Shown here one piece after another: positions 45,285-53,682 of a stretch of 64,000 bases of DNA. The position numbers and the translations under genes were made by a program. Numbering within the stretch: the stretch's first letter is position 1; each line of letters opens with the position of its first letter. The stretch lies in NCBI RefSeq assembly GCF_000813425.1, contig NZ_JWIB01000015.1, positions 1 through 64,000 of the forward strand. Direction: 5' to 3'. The notes below the pieces were generated by a model. That model was not told the origin of the DNA. It worked only from the letters and a program-made list of their open reading frames with translations, and ran no database searches. The DNA is from Sporosarcina sp. ZBG7A. GTDB lineage: Bacteria; Bacillota; Bacilli; Bacillales_A; Planococcaceae.

Positions 45285-46271
45285 ATGAGAAAAACCTCTA
45301 CTTTGGTACTAACTGTATTAGTGGCTATTTTTGCACTTACCATCGTCCTTATGTCTTTCCAATTAAAAACGAACAAAGCAGCAGAAAATGAAGGTGTTGC
45401 AGATGTATCTGCAACTGAATCCGGTTCCGATAATACTGCAGGTGGTGAAATTCAACATAATCCGCCTTCAATGGATGACGTTCCAGACGACGAGCTTGGT
45501 GATGCAATCAAGCGCGGATACGACCTTGTAAACGATACTTCTACTGTATTGCGAAATGAAGCTCCCACTGCAGAAGACGGTGAGAAACTGGTAAACGAAT
45601 TATCATGTACTAGTTGTCACGCAGGTGCTGGTTTGGACAGTGAAGTCTCTTCATTAGTAGGAATGTCAGCAGTGTATCCGATGTATATCGGACGTTCTGG
45701 TAAAATTGTTTCATTAGAGGATCGTATCAATGGATGTATGGTTCGAAGCATGAATGGTACAAAGTTTGAAAGCAATGATCCTGATTTAAAAGCTATGGTT
45801 GCGTATATGACTTATATTTCTGAAGGAATTCCAGTAGGGGCAGAGTTGCCTTGGCGTCACCAGAATAGTGTAGACGACATGCCAATTCCAAGTGTTGCAG
45901 ATGGAGAAAAAGTATATCAGCAATCGTGTGCAACATGTCACGCAGGTGATGGAAGTGGAACTGGTTCTAACACGGGTCCTGCATTATGGGGAGATGGCTC
46001 CTTTAATGATGGTGCTGGAATTGCGCGCCTAACTAAAATGGCAGGCTACGTGCACAACAATATGCCAGTTGGAAATCCAGGAAGTCTTTCTGATCAGGAA
46101 GTTGCTGACGTTTCAGCGTTCATCCTATCCCAAGACCGTCCTGAGTTTGGAAATCATGAAGGAGATTGGCCAAATGGCGGACGTCCAAGCGACTCGATGA
46201 CAAAAGAGCGTCGCGATGAAATCAAGGCTGGCACAATTGACTGGGAAGCAGTTATTGGTAAGAAAGAATAA
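45285..46271 (+). CDS. TsdA-like dihaem cytochrome c, copy 2
   Basis: 328 residues, a tandem paralogue of the previous gene (similar throughout). Membrane anchor about 7-25, a Ser/Glu/Asp linker, haem motifs CTSCH 108-112 and CATCH 215-219, Cys151 (DRINGCMVRSMNG) and Lys251-Met252. AGGAGG precedes the ATG and it has its own 160-bp upstream region. Divergence lies mostly in the linker and the haem-2 surroundings. The pair may differ in redox potential or electron partner. Confidence 0.82.
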   Translation: MRKTSTLVLTVLVAIFALTIVLMSFQLKTNKAAENEGVADVSATESGSDNTAGGEIQHNPPSMDDVPDDELGDAIKRGYDLVNDTSTVLRNEAPTAEDGEKLVNELSCTSCHAGAGLDSEVSSLVGMSAVYPMYIGRSGKIVSLEDRINGCMVRSMNGTKFESNDPDLKAMVAYMTYISEGIPVGAELPWRHQNSVDDMPIPSVADGEKVYQQSCATCHAGDGSGTGSNTGPALWGDGSFNDGAGIARLTKMAGYVHNNMPVGNPGSLSDQEVADVSAFILSQDRPEFGNHEGDWPNGGRPSDSMTKERRDEIKAGTIDWEAVIGKKE

Positions 46272-46275
46272 ATGG

Positions 46276-46316
46276 AAACCCCCAACAACGCAATTAATGC
46301 GATGGTTGGGGGTTTT
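46276..46316. terminator. Bidirectional terminator, cytochrome/AlaX
   Basis: Stem AAACCCCCAAC/GTTGGGGGTTT between convergent genes. Confidence 0.8.
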
Positions 46317-46331
46317 GGGTTGTATTTGTTA

Positions 46332-47525
46332 TTATACGTGAACGGGAATGGAGCGCTCGAGCAACTCTGATAGGTCTTCGGCAGGCATGGTTCGTGCACC
46401 GCCTCCCTGAACTGATGACGCAGAGCCTCCTCCTTTACCTTCTATTGCAGGAAGTACGATGGATGAAACCGTACTCATATCCGGCGTGAGCGAATTTGTA
46501 CGCGATGCCACGAATTGCAACTTCTCGCCATCATCCGAAACGAGTAAAACAATTGCCTGTTCACGAAGAGCAAGTGTTTTGCGAGCAAGCTTTTGCAATT
46601 CTTGCATGGAACGATCTTTGTATGTTTGTCGAATGACAATAGTTTTTCGTTCTGCAAGAGATGCCGCTTCTACTTCAAGCAATTGTTCGTTCGCGGCTTC
46701 TAATTGCTTTTCTAACGTATGTTGCGCATCGAGCAGTTTTTGTGTGGCATCAGCTGCTTGGTCCAATGGAGCGCTCAGTAGACGTGCAACGTCTGAAAGT
46801 TCGTCATGAACTGTACCGAGCTGATGGAGGACCCGCCCTCCGCACACAAAGTGGATGCGTGTATTCTTTTTCTGCTTTTCAGTGGAGAGGACCTTTAACG
46901 ATCCGATTTGTCCGGTGGAGCTAGGGTGTGTACCTCCACATCCGTTTGTATCGAAGTCCGGAATGATTACGAGACGAATTTCTTCATCGACACTGATTTG
47001 TTTGCGAAGTGAATATGCTGACAGTTCTTCTTGCGTCACCCATTTCTGCTCAATCGGTCGATTTTCAAGGATAATTGTATTGGCCAGTTTTTCAGCCGCA
47101 CGCAGTTCATCAGAAGAGACCTGATCAGTGGCGAGATCGATGGTCACGAATTCTCGTCCAAGGTGAAAACTGACGGTAGGGTAGTCAAAAAGTTCAACAA
47201 AAGCAGCAGTCAGTACATGTTGACCAGTATGCTGTTGCATATGATCAAACCTGCGATCCCAGTCAATTTCAGCAGAAACCGTTCCTCCGGTGACTAAGGG
47301 AGTTTCCAAATAATGTCTAATTTCTCCGTCGACTTCTTCTACGTCCACAACTGTAATGTCTGCAATATGTCCTGTGTCATGAGGTTGTCCGCCACCAGTA
47401 GGGTAAAATGCAGTATTCTCTAGCACTGCGAACGGTCGTCCTTTTTCATCGACAGCGTGCTGTGTCACCACTGTTGTGAAGCTGGTACGGTAAGGCTCTT
47501 GATAATATAAGCGGTCTTGCAACAT
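46332..47525 (-). CDS. Alanyl-tRNA editing protein (AlaX-type, with DHHA1-like tail)
   Basis: 397 residues. N-terminal AlaRS-like beta-barrel (ENTAFYPTGGGQPHD), editing domain with the zinc ligands HMQQHTGQH and CGGTHPSSTG, a coiled-coil about 255-300 and a C-terminal Gly-rich DHHA1-like end (GKGGGSASSVQGGG). It hydrolyses mischarged Ser- or Gly-tRNA(Ala) in trans. Long AlaX forms with the C-terminal domain are standard in Bacillales. GAGGAG 7 nt before the ATG. Confidence 0.9.
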   Translation of the reverse strand: MLQDRLYYQEPYRTSFTTVVTQHAVDEKGRPFAVLENTAFYPTGGGQPHDTGHIADITVVDVEEVDGEIRHYLETPLVTGGTVSAEIDWDRRFDHMQQHTGQHVLTAAFVELFDYPTVSFHLGREFVTIDLATDQVSSDELRAAEKLANTIILENRPIEQKWVTQEELSAYSLRKQISVDEEIRLVIIPDFDTNGCGGTHPSSTGQIGSLKVLSTEKQKKNTRIHFVCGGRVLHQLGTVHDELSDVARLLSAPLDQAADATQKLLDAQHTLEKQLEAANEQLLEVEAASLAERKTIVIRQTYKDRSMQELQKLARKTLALREQAIVLLVSDDGEKLQFVASRTNSLTPDMSTVSSIVLPAIEGKGGGSASSVQGGGARTMPAEDLSELLERSIPVHV

Positions 47526-47594
47526 CGAAAAACTCCTCTCTAGATTGTCTCATTTTCTATGTATTCATTGTACGGGGTTGCTGTCTTATATGCA

Positions 47595-47632
47595 AAAACG
47601 TCTGAACTGCATTAGAGCAGTTCAGACGTTTT
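47595..47632 (-). terminator. Terminator that includes the last codons of the EamA gene
   Basis: 15-bp stem (47595-47609 with 47616-47630), T-run on the minus strand. The stop codon (47612-47614) is in the loop, so the final residues SELL are encoded in the stem. Confidence 0.8.
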
Positions 47633-48520
47633 TGGGGGGAGACGTTTAAGTCGTCTCTGTGCAAGTGACGGTAAAGTCATCCCGAATAATATTATTAAAA
47701 TCCCAATGATTTGTATGAACGTAATATGTTCACCAACTAATACAACAGAGGCGGTCATAGCGACCGGAAGCTCCATAGCACTAAGAATGGACGTCATTGC
47801 GGTACCCACTTTAGGAACTGCGATGGAGAAGAGATAGATGGGAATTATAATTCCGAATAAGCCAAGGACAAGTCCATATAATAAGAGGCTTGAAGTGAAT
47901 AATTGTCCGGTCCAAACGATTTCGGGTGATTGGAAGAACAAGATCACAATTACTGCGAAGAAAGAAGTAAATAGTAGGCGAGTGGTTGTATCCATTCCTT
48001 CAATCGCTTTTTGGTTCGCCATCACGAATGAGGCAAAACTTGTTGCTGAAGCCAGCCCAAATGCCCAGCCTTGCCAAGGGATACCACTCAAATCGACATT
48101 TAAAATACCTGCTGCAAAAATCGTTCCAGTGAAAAGGAATACGAGTGAAATCACTTCTACCCTCTTCGGTAAACGTCGACTGGCTATACAGTCAAATAGC
48201 ATGCCAATCCACGTAAATTGAAAGAGCATAACTACTGCCAGTGATGCAGGCATATACTCAACTGTTTTTCCATAAACAATCCCTGTTAAAGCGGTGAAAA
48301 ATCCTGCAAGTATAAGTGTCCAGCCCCCACCAAAACGAGGACGCTTGTGTTGAATGATGATGTAAAGTAAAAGGGCGATTAAGAACCCTATGAAGAATTG
48401 GCTAGTAACAGCTTGAGAAGCCGAATAACCATCTTTAATGGCTAATTTGACAATAGATGAAAGAATTCCGTAACTGCTTGCCGCGACAATTACGAGAATG
48501 GGATATATCCAAAATTTCAT
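47612..48520 (-). CDS. EamA/DMT-family transporter
   Basis: 302 residues, ten helices in two EamA repeats (about 1-140 and 150-290). A second-repeat PVAMTASVVLVGEHITFIQIIG motif is typical. Metabolite or amino-acid exporter of unknown substrate. GGAGG 9 nt upstream. Its 3' end is built into the terminator. Confidence 0.85.
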   Translation of the reverse strand: MKFWIYPILVIVAASSYGILSSIVKLAIKDGYSASQAVTSQFFIGFLIALLLYIIIQHKRPRFGGGWTLILAGFFTALTGIVYGKTVEYMPASLAVVMLFQFTWIGMLFDCIASRRLPKRVEVISLVFLFTGTIFAAGILNVDLSGIPWQGWAFGLASATSFASFVMANQKAIEGMDTTTRLLFTSFFAVIVILFFQSPEIVWTGQLFTSSLLLYGLVLGLFGIIIPIYLFSIAVPKVGTAMTSILSAMELPVAMTASVVLVGEHITFIQIIGILIILFGMTLPSLAQRRLKRLPPKTSELL

Positions 48521-48612
48521 AATGCATTTCCTCCTAAGCTAAATAGTATATCACGCTGATTACCATTTTGATACGTTAGGAAGTTAGACCTCTAATTATT
48601 GCCCGGGAAATG

Positions 48613-48645
48613 AAAAAAAGACACCCTCTGTTTAAGAAGGTGTCT
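48613..48645 (-). terminator. Terminator of the DUF3243 operon
   Basis: 7-bp stem AGACACC/GGTGTCT; T-run of seven on the minus strand. Confidence 0.7.
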
Positions 48646-48655
48646 ACGGATAAAA

Positions 48656-48898
48656 TTATCTACCCGCGTATTTTTCTTCACTGGATGATTGATCTTTGGA
48701 TTTACGATGGTTTTCTTGCTTTTCTTCTTCCCATTCCATATTTGTGTCTTCAACAGGGACTGCATCTACCGTTTGCATATCTTCATGCATATCAAAAAGG
48801 GATTCTTTGTCAGTTTTAACGGCGTCAGGGTTATCCAAATAAGGTTGGATAACCTCTTTTCGATCTTCGGCAGTGAATGACTTTTTCTTGTCGTTCAT
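48656..48898 (-). CDS. Small highly charged protein of unknown function
   Basis: 80 residues, hydrophilic, rich in Glu, Asp and Lys, no hydrophobic core segment. It follows the DUF3243 gene by 21 bp and has AAGGAGG before its ATG, so it is a real second gene of that operon. Likely disordered. Its position in a stress-gene cluster suggests a stress role; not recognised. Confidence 0.65.
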   Translation of the reverse strand: MNDKKKSFTAEDRKEVIQPYLDNPDAVKTDKESLFDMHEDMQTVDAVPVEDTNMEWEEEKQENHRKSKDQSSSEEKYAGR

Positions 48899-48919
48899 GA
48901 ATAGTCCTCCTTTTAGGAG

Positions 48920-49225
48920 TTACTCCGCTTTGACGAGTTTCAGCAAAAGACTGGACAGTGCTTTTTGCTCTTCCTTGTCGCCGACTTTCCAAAGTTCTTG
49001 AAGCACGTATTGTTCGCGGTTTTTCGGTTCTTCGTGTTTCGCCAAATACCCTGCGACATACTCTGTTGCCTTCGTCAGTTGTTCCTCACTGAGTCCCAAC
49101 TTTTCACCTTTGCTTACTTTGTCGGAGAGATAATCTTTAAACGATGTAAAGTTTTTTAAGATATCTTCTTTCTTTTCACTGTCCAACTTATTTAGTTCAC
49201 CTTCAACTTTGCCTTTAACGTCCAT
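48920..49225 (-). CDS. DUF3243-family protein (YmfJ-like)
   Basis: 101 residues, helical. The C-terminal 75 residues match the DUF3243 pattern: F..YL.DKV..GE.LGLS, YLA...EPKN.EQ..LQELW and EEQKAL..LLLKLVK. B. subtilis YmfJ is the known member, function unknown. A 20-residue charged extension precedes the domain. AAGGAG lies 12 nt before the ATG, a wide spacing. Confidence 0.75.
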   Translation of the reverse strand: MDVKGKVEGELNKLDSEKKEDILKNFTSFKDYLSDKVSKGEKLGLSEEQLTKATEYVAGYLAKHEEPKNREQYVLQELWKVGDKEEQKALSSLLLKLVKAE

Positions 49226-49300
49226 AGGAAGTGTCCACTCCTTTTATGTGATAGTAACAGTATTGACTAATCAGCAAAAAATAAACATTACAAAATAAGT

Positions 49301-49327
49301 GTTTCTAAAGATGTCTGTTTGGGGAAT
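49301..49327 (+). promoter_or_regulatory. Candidate sigma-B promoter for the YflT-type gene
   Basis: GTTTCT, 15-bp spacer, GGGAAT, compared with the sigma-B consensus GTTTAA-N12-15-GGGTAT. Located 53 bp before the ATG of a general stress gene. Confidence 0.55.
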
Positions 49328-49379
49328 AGATACTTACACAAGGAGCGACCAATTATATGGGGAAGGAAGTGAATGAATT

Positions 49380-49883
49380 ATGAAGCAAAAACGGTATGTG
49401 GGGACATTTCATTCAATTGATAATGTGTTAATTAAAATTACACAATTAAAATCGTTCGGTTACACAAAGGACGAAATCCTGGCAGTTTCCAATTTGGATG
49501 ATAATGACAGGATGCTCGAAGATCAAACAGATATTGTGTTAGCGACAAGAGAACAAGACGGATTTTTAGGACGTATGAAATTCTTTTTTACAAATGATGA
49601 ACCAGCTAAAGAAGCATTTGAGCAGCTTGGTTTTAATGAACAACAAACTAAGGCTTTTTACAATGAAGTCAAGGATGGCGGAGTAGCATTATTTGTTTTG
49701 GACGATCCAAAAACACCACGGCATCCGGATCTCTTTAGCGAAAATAGTAAAATCGACACCAATCGATCAGACAGTTCAAGCGAGATTTCAGAAAGTGGGG
49801 TTCCGCTTGAAAATGCAGGTGCAGATGCTGAAGTAGAAGAAAATGCTGGCCGATACCCACGTATCAATACAAATAATCTTTAA
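49380..49883 (+). CDS. General stress protein, YflT domain
   Basis: 167 residues. The N-terminal 100 residues match the YflT/GSP17M heat-stress domain: KRYVGTFHSIDNVLIKITQLKSFGY, DGFLGRMKFFF and KDGGVALFVLDD. The C-terminal 55 residues are acidic and Ser-rich, probably disordered. Family members belong to the sigma-B regulon, which fits the promoter at 49301. Biochemical role unknown. Confidence 0.83.
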   Translation: MKQKRYVGTFHSIDNVLIKITQLKSFGYTKDEILAVSNLDDNDRMLEDQTDIVLATREQDGFLGRMKFFFTNDEPAKEAFEQLGFNEQQTKAFYNEVKDGGVALFVLDDPKTPRHPDLFSENSKIDTNRSDSSSEISESGVPLENAGADAEVEENAGRYPRINTNNL

Positions 49884-49887
49884 TAGT

Positions 49888-49918
49888 AAAAACCGGCTTA
49901 AGGTGAGTCGGTTTTTTG
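49888..49918 (+). terminator. Terminator of the YflT-type gene
   Basis: Short stem AACCGGCT/AGTCGGTT with a TTTTTT tail. Confidence 0.65.
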
Positions 49919-49970
49919 TGTGGAACATATACTGAGAGCTGTATACAGTTTGAGATTCTGTTAACCTCAT

Positions 49971-50014
49971 AAAAAAAGTTGCTAGCACGTCAGAAATACC
50001 CGACGTGCTAGCAA
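49971..50014 (-). terminator. Terminator of the csbD-like gene
   Basis: 14-bp perfect stem (49978-49991 and partner to about 50014), seven T residues on the minus strand. Confidence 0.85.
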
Positions 50015-50018
50015 CTCA

Positions 50019-50210
50019 TTACTTCACTCGATTACGATCGTCTTTCATTTCGCCGACTTTCTCTTGTGCATTCCCTTTCATCTTATCCAACTTACCTTCT
50101 GCTTGTTTTTTAGTATCGCCTGTAGCATTTCCGTATTGGTCTTTTGCCTCACCTTTAGCTTTGTTCACTGCGCCTTTTACTTTGTCTGAAAAACCATGAT
50201 CTTGACTCAT
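50019..50210 (-). CDS. csbD: CsbD-family stress protein
   Basis: 63 residues from ATG 50210 (GAGGAGG 7 nt upstream). Small, charged, with the CsbD heptad-like pattern DKVKGAVNKAKGEAKDQYG and KKQAEGKLDKMKGNAQEKVGE. B. subtilis CsbD is a sigma-B-controlled general stress protein of unknown mechanism. A near-consensus sigma-B promoter lies at 50244-50269. Confidence 0.88.
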   Translation of the reverse strand: MSQDHGFSDKVKGAVNKAKGEAKDQYGNATGDTKKQAEGKLDKMKGNAQEKVGEMKDDRNRVK

Positions 50211-50243
50211 CAAAAAACCTCCTCGTAATATATAGTTATTTCA

Positions 50244-50269
50244 TACCCCTGCAGTGAATAGGTTAAACA
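50244..50269 (-). promoter_or_regulatory. Sigma-B promoter of csbD
   Basis: Minus strand: GTTTAA, 14-bp spacer, GGGTAT; both boxes match the sigma-B consensus exactly. It is about 34 bp from the csbD ATG. Confidence 0.8.
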
Positions 50270-50287
50270 CATATTAATATGGGGTAT
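50262..50287 (+). promoter_or_regulatory. Second, divergent sigma-B-like promoter
   Basis: Plus strand: GGTTAA, 14-bp spacer, GGGTAT. Its -35 overlaps the -35 of the csbD promoter on the opposite strand. The gene downstream is the one at 50429, about 140 bp away. A sigma-A-like TTGAAA-N17-TACTAA also lies at about 50364-50392. Confidence 0.6.
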
Positions 50288-50428
50288 AGATACTACCGAC
50301 TAACAGAGTCGTAGGAGAATGCGCCTTCACTCTTAATGCGAAATAGGACAAACCATGTCTATTGAAAATGTCTAATAATTTGTATACTAATAGATATACA
50401 TTGTTACGAACTCTTCGGAGGTGATCAG

Positions 50429-50836
50429 ATGATTCGCAGAGGAAGATTCGCCCGCTGGAATGAGAAGGAATACGAGATTAGTTCTAGAAACAAACAAATC
50501 TACTTAGCGACTACAGATTCAGATGAACTACAAAATGGTTTCAAACACATGGGGGGGTCAACGGCTTCACTGCTTAGAGCAGTTGAGGTGAAGGAGCTGG
50601 ATGACGCTTATGAAATCGTACCTTATGCAATACTGGACGGACATCGATTTGCGATTGAAGGAATTGATTCTCATACCGGGATGGTGAAACTTGTGACGAA
50701 CAACGCATTTACCTTAAAAAAAATAAAAGTACTTCCATACGGAAGCGATGAGTACATGATTGAACTGCCACTTCATAGCATTACTGTAGAAGAAGACCGC
50801 ATTCCGATTCTTGGTTTTGAAAATCGGTTCGTCTAA
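50429..50836 (+). CDS. Conserved-looking protein of unknown function
   Basis: 135 residues, soluble, beta-rich, no signal peptide. Features seen: an N-terminal RRGRFARWNEKEYEIS, a Gly run in KHMGGSTASLL, then VPYAILDGHRFAIEG and a final IPILGFENRFV. Excellent GGAGGTGA site 6 nt before the ATG. A possible sigma-B promoter plus a sigma-A-like promoter suggest dual expression. Terminates at 50836-50872. Family not recognised. Confidence 0.7.
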   Translation: MIRRGRFARWNEKEYEISSRNKQIYLATTDSDELQNGFKHMGGSTASLLRAVEVKELDDAYEIVPYAILDGHRFAIEGIDSHTGMVKLVTNNAFTLKKIKVLPYGSDEYMIELPLHSITVEEDRIPILGFENRFV

Positions 50837-50872
50837 AAACCCGTCACGCCTCTTCACAGGCGGACGGGTTTT
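50836..50872. terminator. Bidirectional terminator, unknown gene/flagellin
   Basis: Stem AAAACCCGTC/GACGGGTTTT with an inner CGCCT/AGGCG pair, between convergent genes. Confidence 0.8.
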
Positions 50873-51686
50873 ACTGTTTCAACAACTGCAACACAGACTG
50901 AGCTTGCTGCATATGAAGAGACAATACATACTGTCCCACTTGAGCAAGTAAATTCGCCTTTGTCAGTGCCATCATTTCTTTTGCGATATCGGCATCTCGA
51001 ATTCGGGATTCAGCACTGGTCAGATTTTCTTCCATTGTCACAGCGTTGTTATACGCGTGTTCTAATCGGTTGCTGATTGCACCGAGCCTACCGCGTTCGG
51101 ATGAAACAGTTTGAACGGCCTTATCCAAAATTCCAATTGCTTTTTCTGCATCTTCTTGAGTCGCAATCGAAACGTCGTCAAGTCCTAGAGATGTCGAACT
51201 CATTGAATTGATACCAACAGAGATTGTTTGTCCCGCGTTCGCCCCTACTTGGATTTTTAAGTCTGTCTGAGAGCCATCAAGTAGTGGTTTTGTATTGAAT
51301 TCCGTGTCTTTAGATGTGCGTTGAATTTCCTTTTTAAGCTGCTGAAACTCCTCGTCTAACATCTTACGGTCTTCATCAGTCAATGTTCCATTAGAAGCTT
51401 GAACACTCAACTCACGCATGCGTTGCAACATGGAATGCGTCTCATCCAGAGCTCCTTCAGCTGTTTGAATAAGCGAGATCCCATCCTGAATGTTGCGCTG
51501 AGCCATAGCCAATCCTCTTATTTGACCTCGCATTTTTTCTGAAATTGCAAGACCCGCAGGATCATCTGCCGCACTGTTAATGCGTAAACCCGTGGAAAGA
51601 CGGCGCATGGACATAGCTGCAAGAGAATGCTGAGTATTCATGTTACGAATGACCATAAGTCCGGTTGATTGCCATTGACCGAGCAC
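50871..51686 (-). CDS. Orphan flagellin
   Basis: 271 residues from GTG 51686 (AAGGAAGG 8 nt upstream). Conserved D0/D1 ends: N-terminal [26 protein letters not shown] and C-terminal [11 protein letters not shown]...[14 protein letters not shown]. Variable central domain very short. The N-terminus has an odd extra [14 protein letters not shown] before the usual start, and the C-terminus [18 protein letters not shown] is atypical. No other flagellar gene is nearby. A sigma-D promoter precedes it. Confidence 0.88.
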   Translation of the reverse strand: MLGQWQSTGLMVIRNMNTQHSLAAMSMRRLSTGLRINSAADDPAGLAISEKMRGQIRGLAMAQRNIQDGISLIQTAEGALDETHSMLQRMRELSVQASNGTLTDEDRKMLDEEFQQLKKEIQRTSKDTEFNTKPLLDGSQTDLKIQVGANAGQTISVGINSMSSTSLGLDDVSIATQEDAEKAIGILDKAVQTVSSERGRLGAISNRLEHAYNNAVTMEENLTSAESRIRDADIAKEMMALTKANLLAQVGQYVLSLHMQQAQSVLQLLKQ

Positions 51687-51709
51687 AGAAATCACCTTCC
51701 TTTTATGTA

Positions 51710-51736
51710 ATATCGGTTAATAATCTGAATTGTTAA
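51710..51736 (-). promoter_or_regulatory. Sigma-D (flagellar) promoter
   Basis: Minus strand: TTAA, 15-bp spacer, ACCGATAT, against the consensus TAAA-N15-GCCGATAT. It lies 24 bp before the flagellin start. Confidence 0.75.
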
Positions 51737-51737
51737 T

Positions 51738-51770
51738 ACAAAAAGCAGCCAGGGATATCCCCCAGCTGCC
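51738..51770 (-). terminator. Terminator of the 40-residue gene
   Basis: Stem GCAGCCAGGG / CCCCAGCTGC, with TTTTT following on the minus strand. Confidence 0.6.
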
Positions 51771-51792
51771 TATGGCGAATCTATAGCAGAGC

Positions 51793-51915
51793 TTACTTTG
51801 AAGTACTGCTTCCTGCGAATGAGTCAAACTGCTTCATCATCTTATTCCTGGATTCTTCGTTGCGCATTAAGTACGCAACGCCAAGACCGAGAGCCACTAG
51901 TGCCGTCTTTTTCAT
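51793..51915 (-). CDS. Short 40-residue membrane-tethered-looking protein
   Basis: Reads MKKTALVALGLGVAYLMRN, then a charged tail EESRNKMMKQFDSFAGSSTSK. A strong GAGGAGGAG site lies before the ATG and a terminator follows the stop, so it is a complete small gene. One hydrophobic helix about 5-17. It resembles small YtxH/DUF-type one-helix proteins of Bacillales, but no family is recognised with certainty. Confidence 0.65.
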   Translation of the reverse strand: MKKTALVALGLGVAYLMRNEESRNKMMKQFDSFAGSSTSK

Positions 51916-52091
51916 AATGAAACACTCCTCCTCATATACATTCGATTCTTCTATAACCTACCCACAATCGACGAAAGTATACAAAAAATTCACGTTCTCA
52001 TCATTTTCTAATGCATCCTTCAGAGAGTTCACATTTCAATCTTGTAAAGTCGTCTTTACAAAGAGAAAACAATTGAAGAGGAGGAACTGAT

Positions 52092-52901
52092 GTGGCGATT
52101 GAAATCTTTAGCAGAAAAGAACAGAAGTATTTAGTCACACGCCATCAATATGAAGAATTGGTAGAACGTATTGGACCTAAAATGCGGAATGATAAAAATG
52201 GAACGGAAGGGAGATATTCCGTTACTAGTCTTTACTTCGACAGTCCGGACAAATCGATTTATTTTGAGACCAAAAATAAATTGAAGTATCGCCAAAAACT
52301 GCGATTACGTGTGTATGACGAGGCAGATTTGAACAGCACTGCTTTTTTTGAAGTGAAGCAGAAACACAAAAAAGTGGTCAACAAACGTCGGATGTTGTTG
52401 CCACTGGGAGAAGCTTACCGTTACCTAGAAGGTGAAATTAAAGAAGATCTGTCAGATATTAATACGTCCAATCGACAAGTTATGAAGGAAATTGACTATT
52501 TTCGAAAATATTATAACTTGAAACCCGAAATGGTCGTCAGTTATAGCCGTCACGCATTGCATGGGGTGACAGACCCTGAACTACGCATAACGTTCGATTT
52601 CGACTTAAAGTGTCGAAAAGACGATTTACATATCGAGAACGGGCCTTATGGAAACCACTTCATCGACTCTGACCTTGTTGTGCTAGAAGTGAAAGTGGAT
52701 CACGCGGTGCCACTTTGGCTTGCGCGTATCTTACAGGACTTGAACTGTGAGCAACGTAGTGCATCGAAGTTCTGTACGAGTACGGAGTTATTAGACGGTG
52801 AAGTTTTGCCGCAAACAGGATATACGGAGCCAAAAGAATTAGAACAACCAACAATTGGAGGAATGGAAGATGGATCAGATCACGAGCTTGTTTACATCTA
52901 A
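52092..52901 (+). CDS. VTC-domain polyphosphate polymerase-like protein
   Basis: 269 residues, GTG start with GAGGAGG upstream. The VTC fold is evident: FSRKEQKYLVT, YSVTSLYFDSPD, KLRLRVYD, FFEVKQKHKK, KRRM and VVLEVKVD, basic and acidic residues of a tunnel-type triphosphate enzyme. In yeast Vtc4 this domain makes polyphosphate; bacterial members occur with DUF4956 membrane proteins, as here (32-bp overlap). Activity inferred from family. Confidence 0.85.
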   Translation: MAIEIFSRKEQKYLVTRHQYEELVERIGPKMRNDKNGTEGRYSVTSLYFDSPDKSIYFETKNKLKYRQKLRLRVYDEADLNSTAFFEVKQKHKKVVNKRRMLLPLGEAYRYLEGEIKEDLSDINTSNRQVMKEIDYFRKYYNLKPEMVVSYSRHALHGVTDPELRITFDFDLKCRKDDLHIENGPYGNHFIDSDLVVLEVKVDHAVPLWLARILQDLNCEQRSASKFCTSTELLDGEVLPQTGYTEPKELEQPTIGGMEDGSDHELVYI

Positions 52902-53553
52902 TGGATTAGAAGGTGCACCAACAATTTGGATGAGTTTGGCTGCAATGGCATTAGCATTTGTTCTTAGTTTAGTCATTACGAAAGTGTACCAAATCACGTT
53001 TACAGGAGAACGCTATTCACAAGCGTTTGTCCATACAATCATTATGATGAGTGTTGTCGTGTCAGTTGTGATGAACGTAGTGAGTGATAATGCAGGAGTT
53101 GCGTTTGGGTTGTTCGCTGTTTTCTCCCTTATCCGCTTCCGAAGTGCCGTCACAAACGCGAAAGACATTTCATACATTTTCTTCGGTCTATGTGTAGGGA
53201 TGACAGCAGGATTGTTCCAGTTCCCACTCGCAATTGTGTTAACACTGTTCGCGAGTTTGATCTTCTACTTATTGTACAAAGTCGATTACGGCAAAGGAAA
53301 AGATACACAGCTGCTGAAAGTGACTGTACCTGAAAACTTGAACCACGAAAGCTTGTTGGATGACATTTTGGATGAAAAAACAGACTTTTATCAGCTTCGC
53401 CAAGTTGAAACAACAAATCTTGGTACGATGATCTTATATACATTCGCTATCCGAAGCAAAGTTGACACGAAAGACCAAGTACTCCTTGATGCAATTCGTG
53501 AACGCAATGCCAACTTGAAAGTATCGCTCTCCTACTTGGAAATGCGCGACTAA
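52870..53553 (+). CDS. DUF4956 membrane protein
   Basis: 227 residues from ATG 52870 (GGAGG 8 nt upstream). Four helices in the first 150 residues with the motif FGLFAVFSLIRFRSAVTNAKDISYIFFGL, then a cytoplasmic ferredoxin-like tail. DUF4956 is the constant partner of bacterial VTC-domain proteins; likely a membrane scaffold or translocation unit for the product. Confidence 0.87.
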   Translation: MDQITSLFTSNGLEGAPTIWMSLAAMALAFVLSLVITKVYQITFTGERYSQAFVHTIIMMSVVVSVVMNVVSDNAGVAFGLFAVFSLIRFRSAVTNAKDISYIFFGLCVGMTAGLFQFPLAIVLTLFASLIFYLLYKVDYGKGKDTQLLKVTVPENLNHESLLDDILDEKTDFYQLRQVETTNLGTMILYTFAIRSKVDTKDQVLLDAIRERNANLKVSLSYLEMRD

Positions 53554-53554
53554 C

Positions 53555-53600
53555 AAAAAAGGGGTCATTCCTTCTATAAAGGGATGATCTCTTTTTGGTT
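53555..53600 (+). terminator. Terminator of the VTC/DUF4956 operon
   Basis: Imperfect stem AAAAAAGGGGTCATTCC / GGGATGATCTCTTTTT. Confidence 0.7.
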
Positions 53601-53682
53601 TTTTCTGCGTTAGACACCATGCACGGAAAATCGTATACTAATAACAACTAAACAATATAGTAATTGGAAAGGAGGCTGTGTC

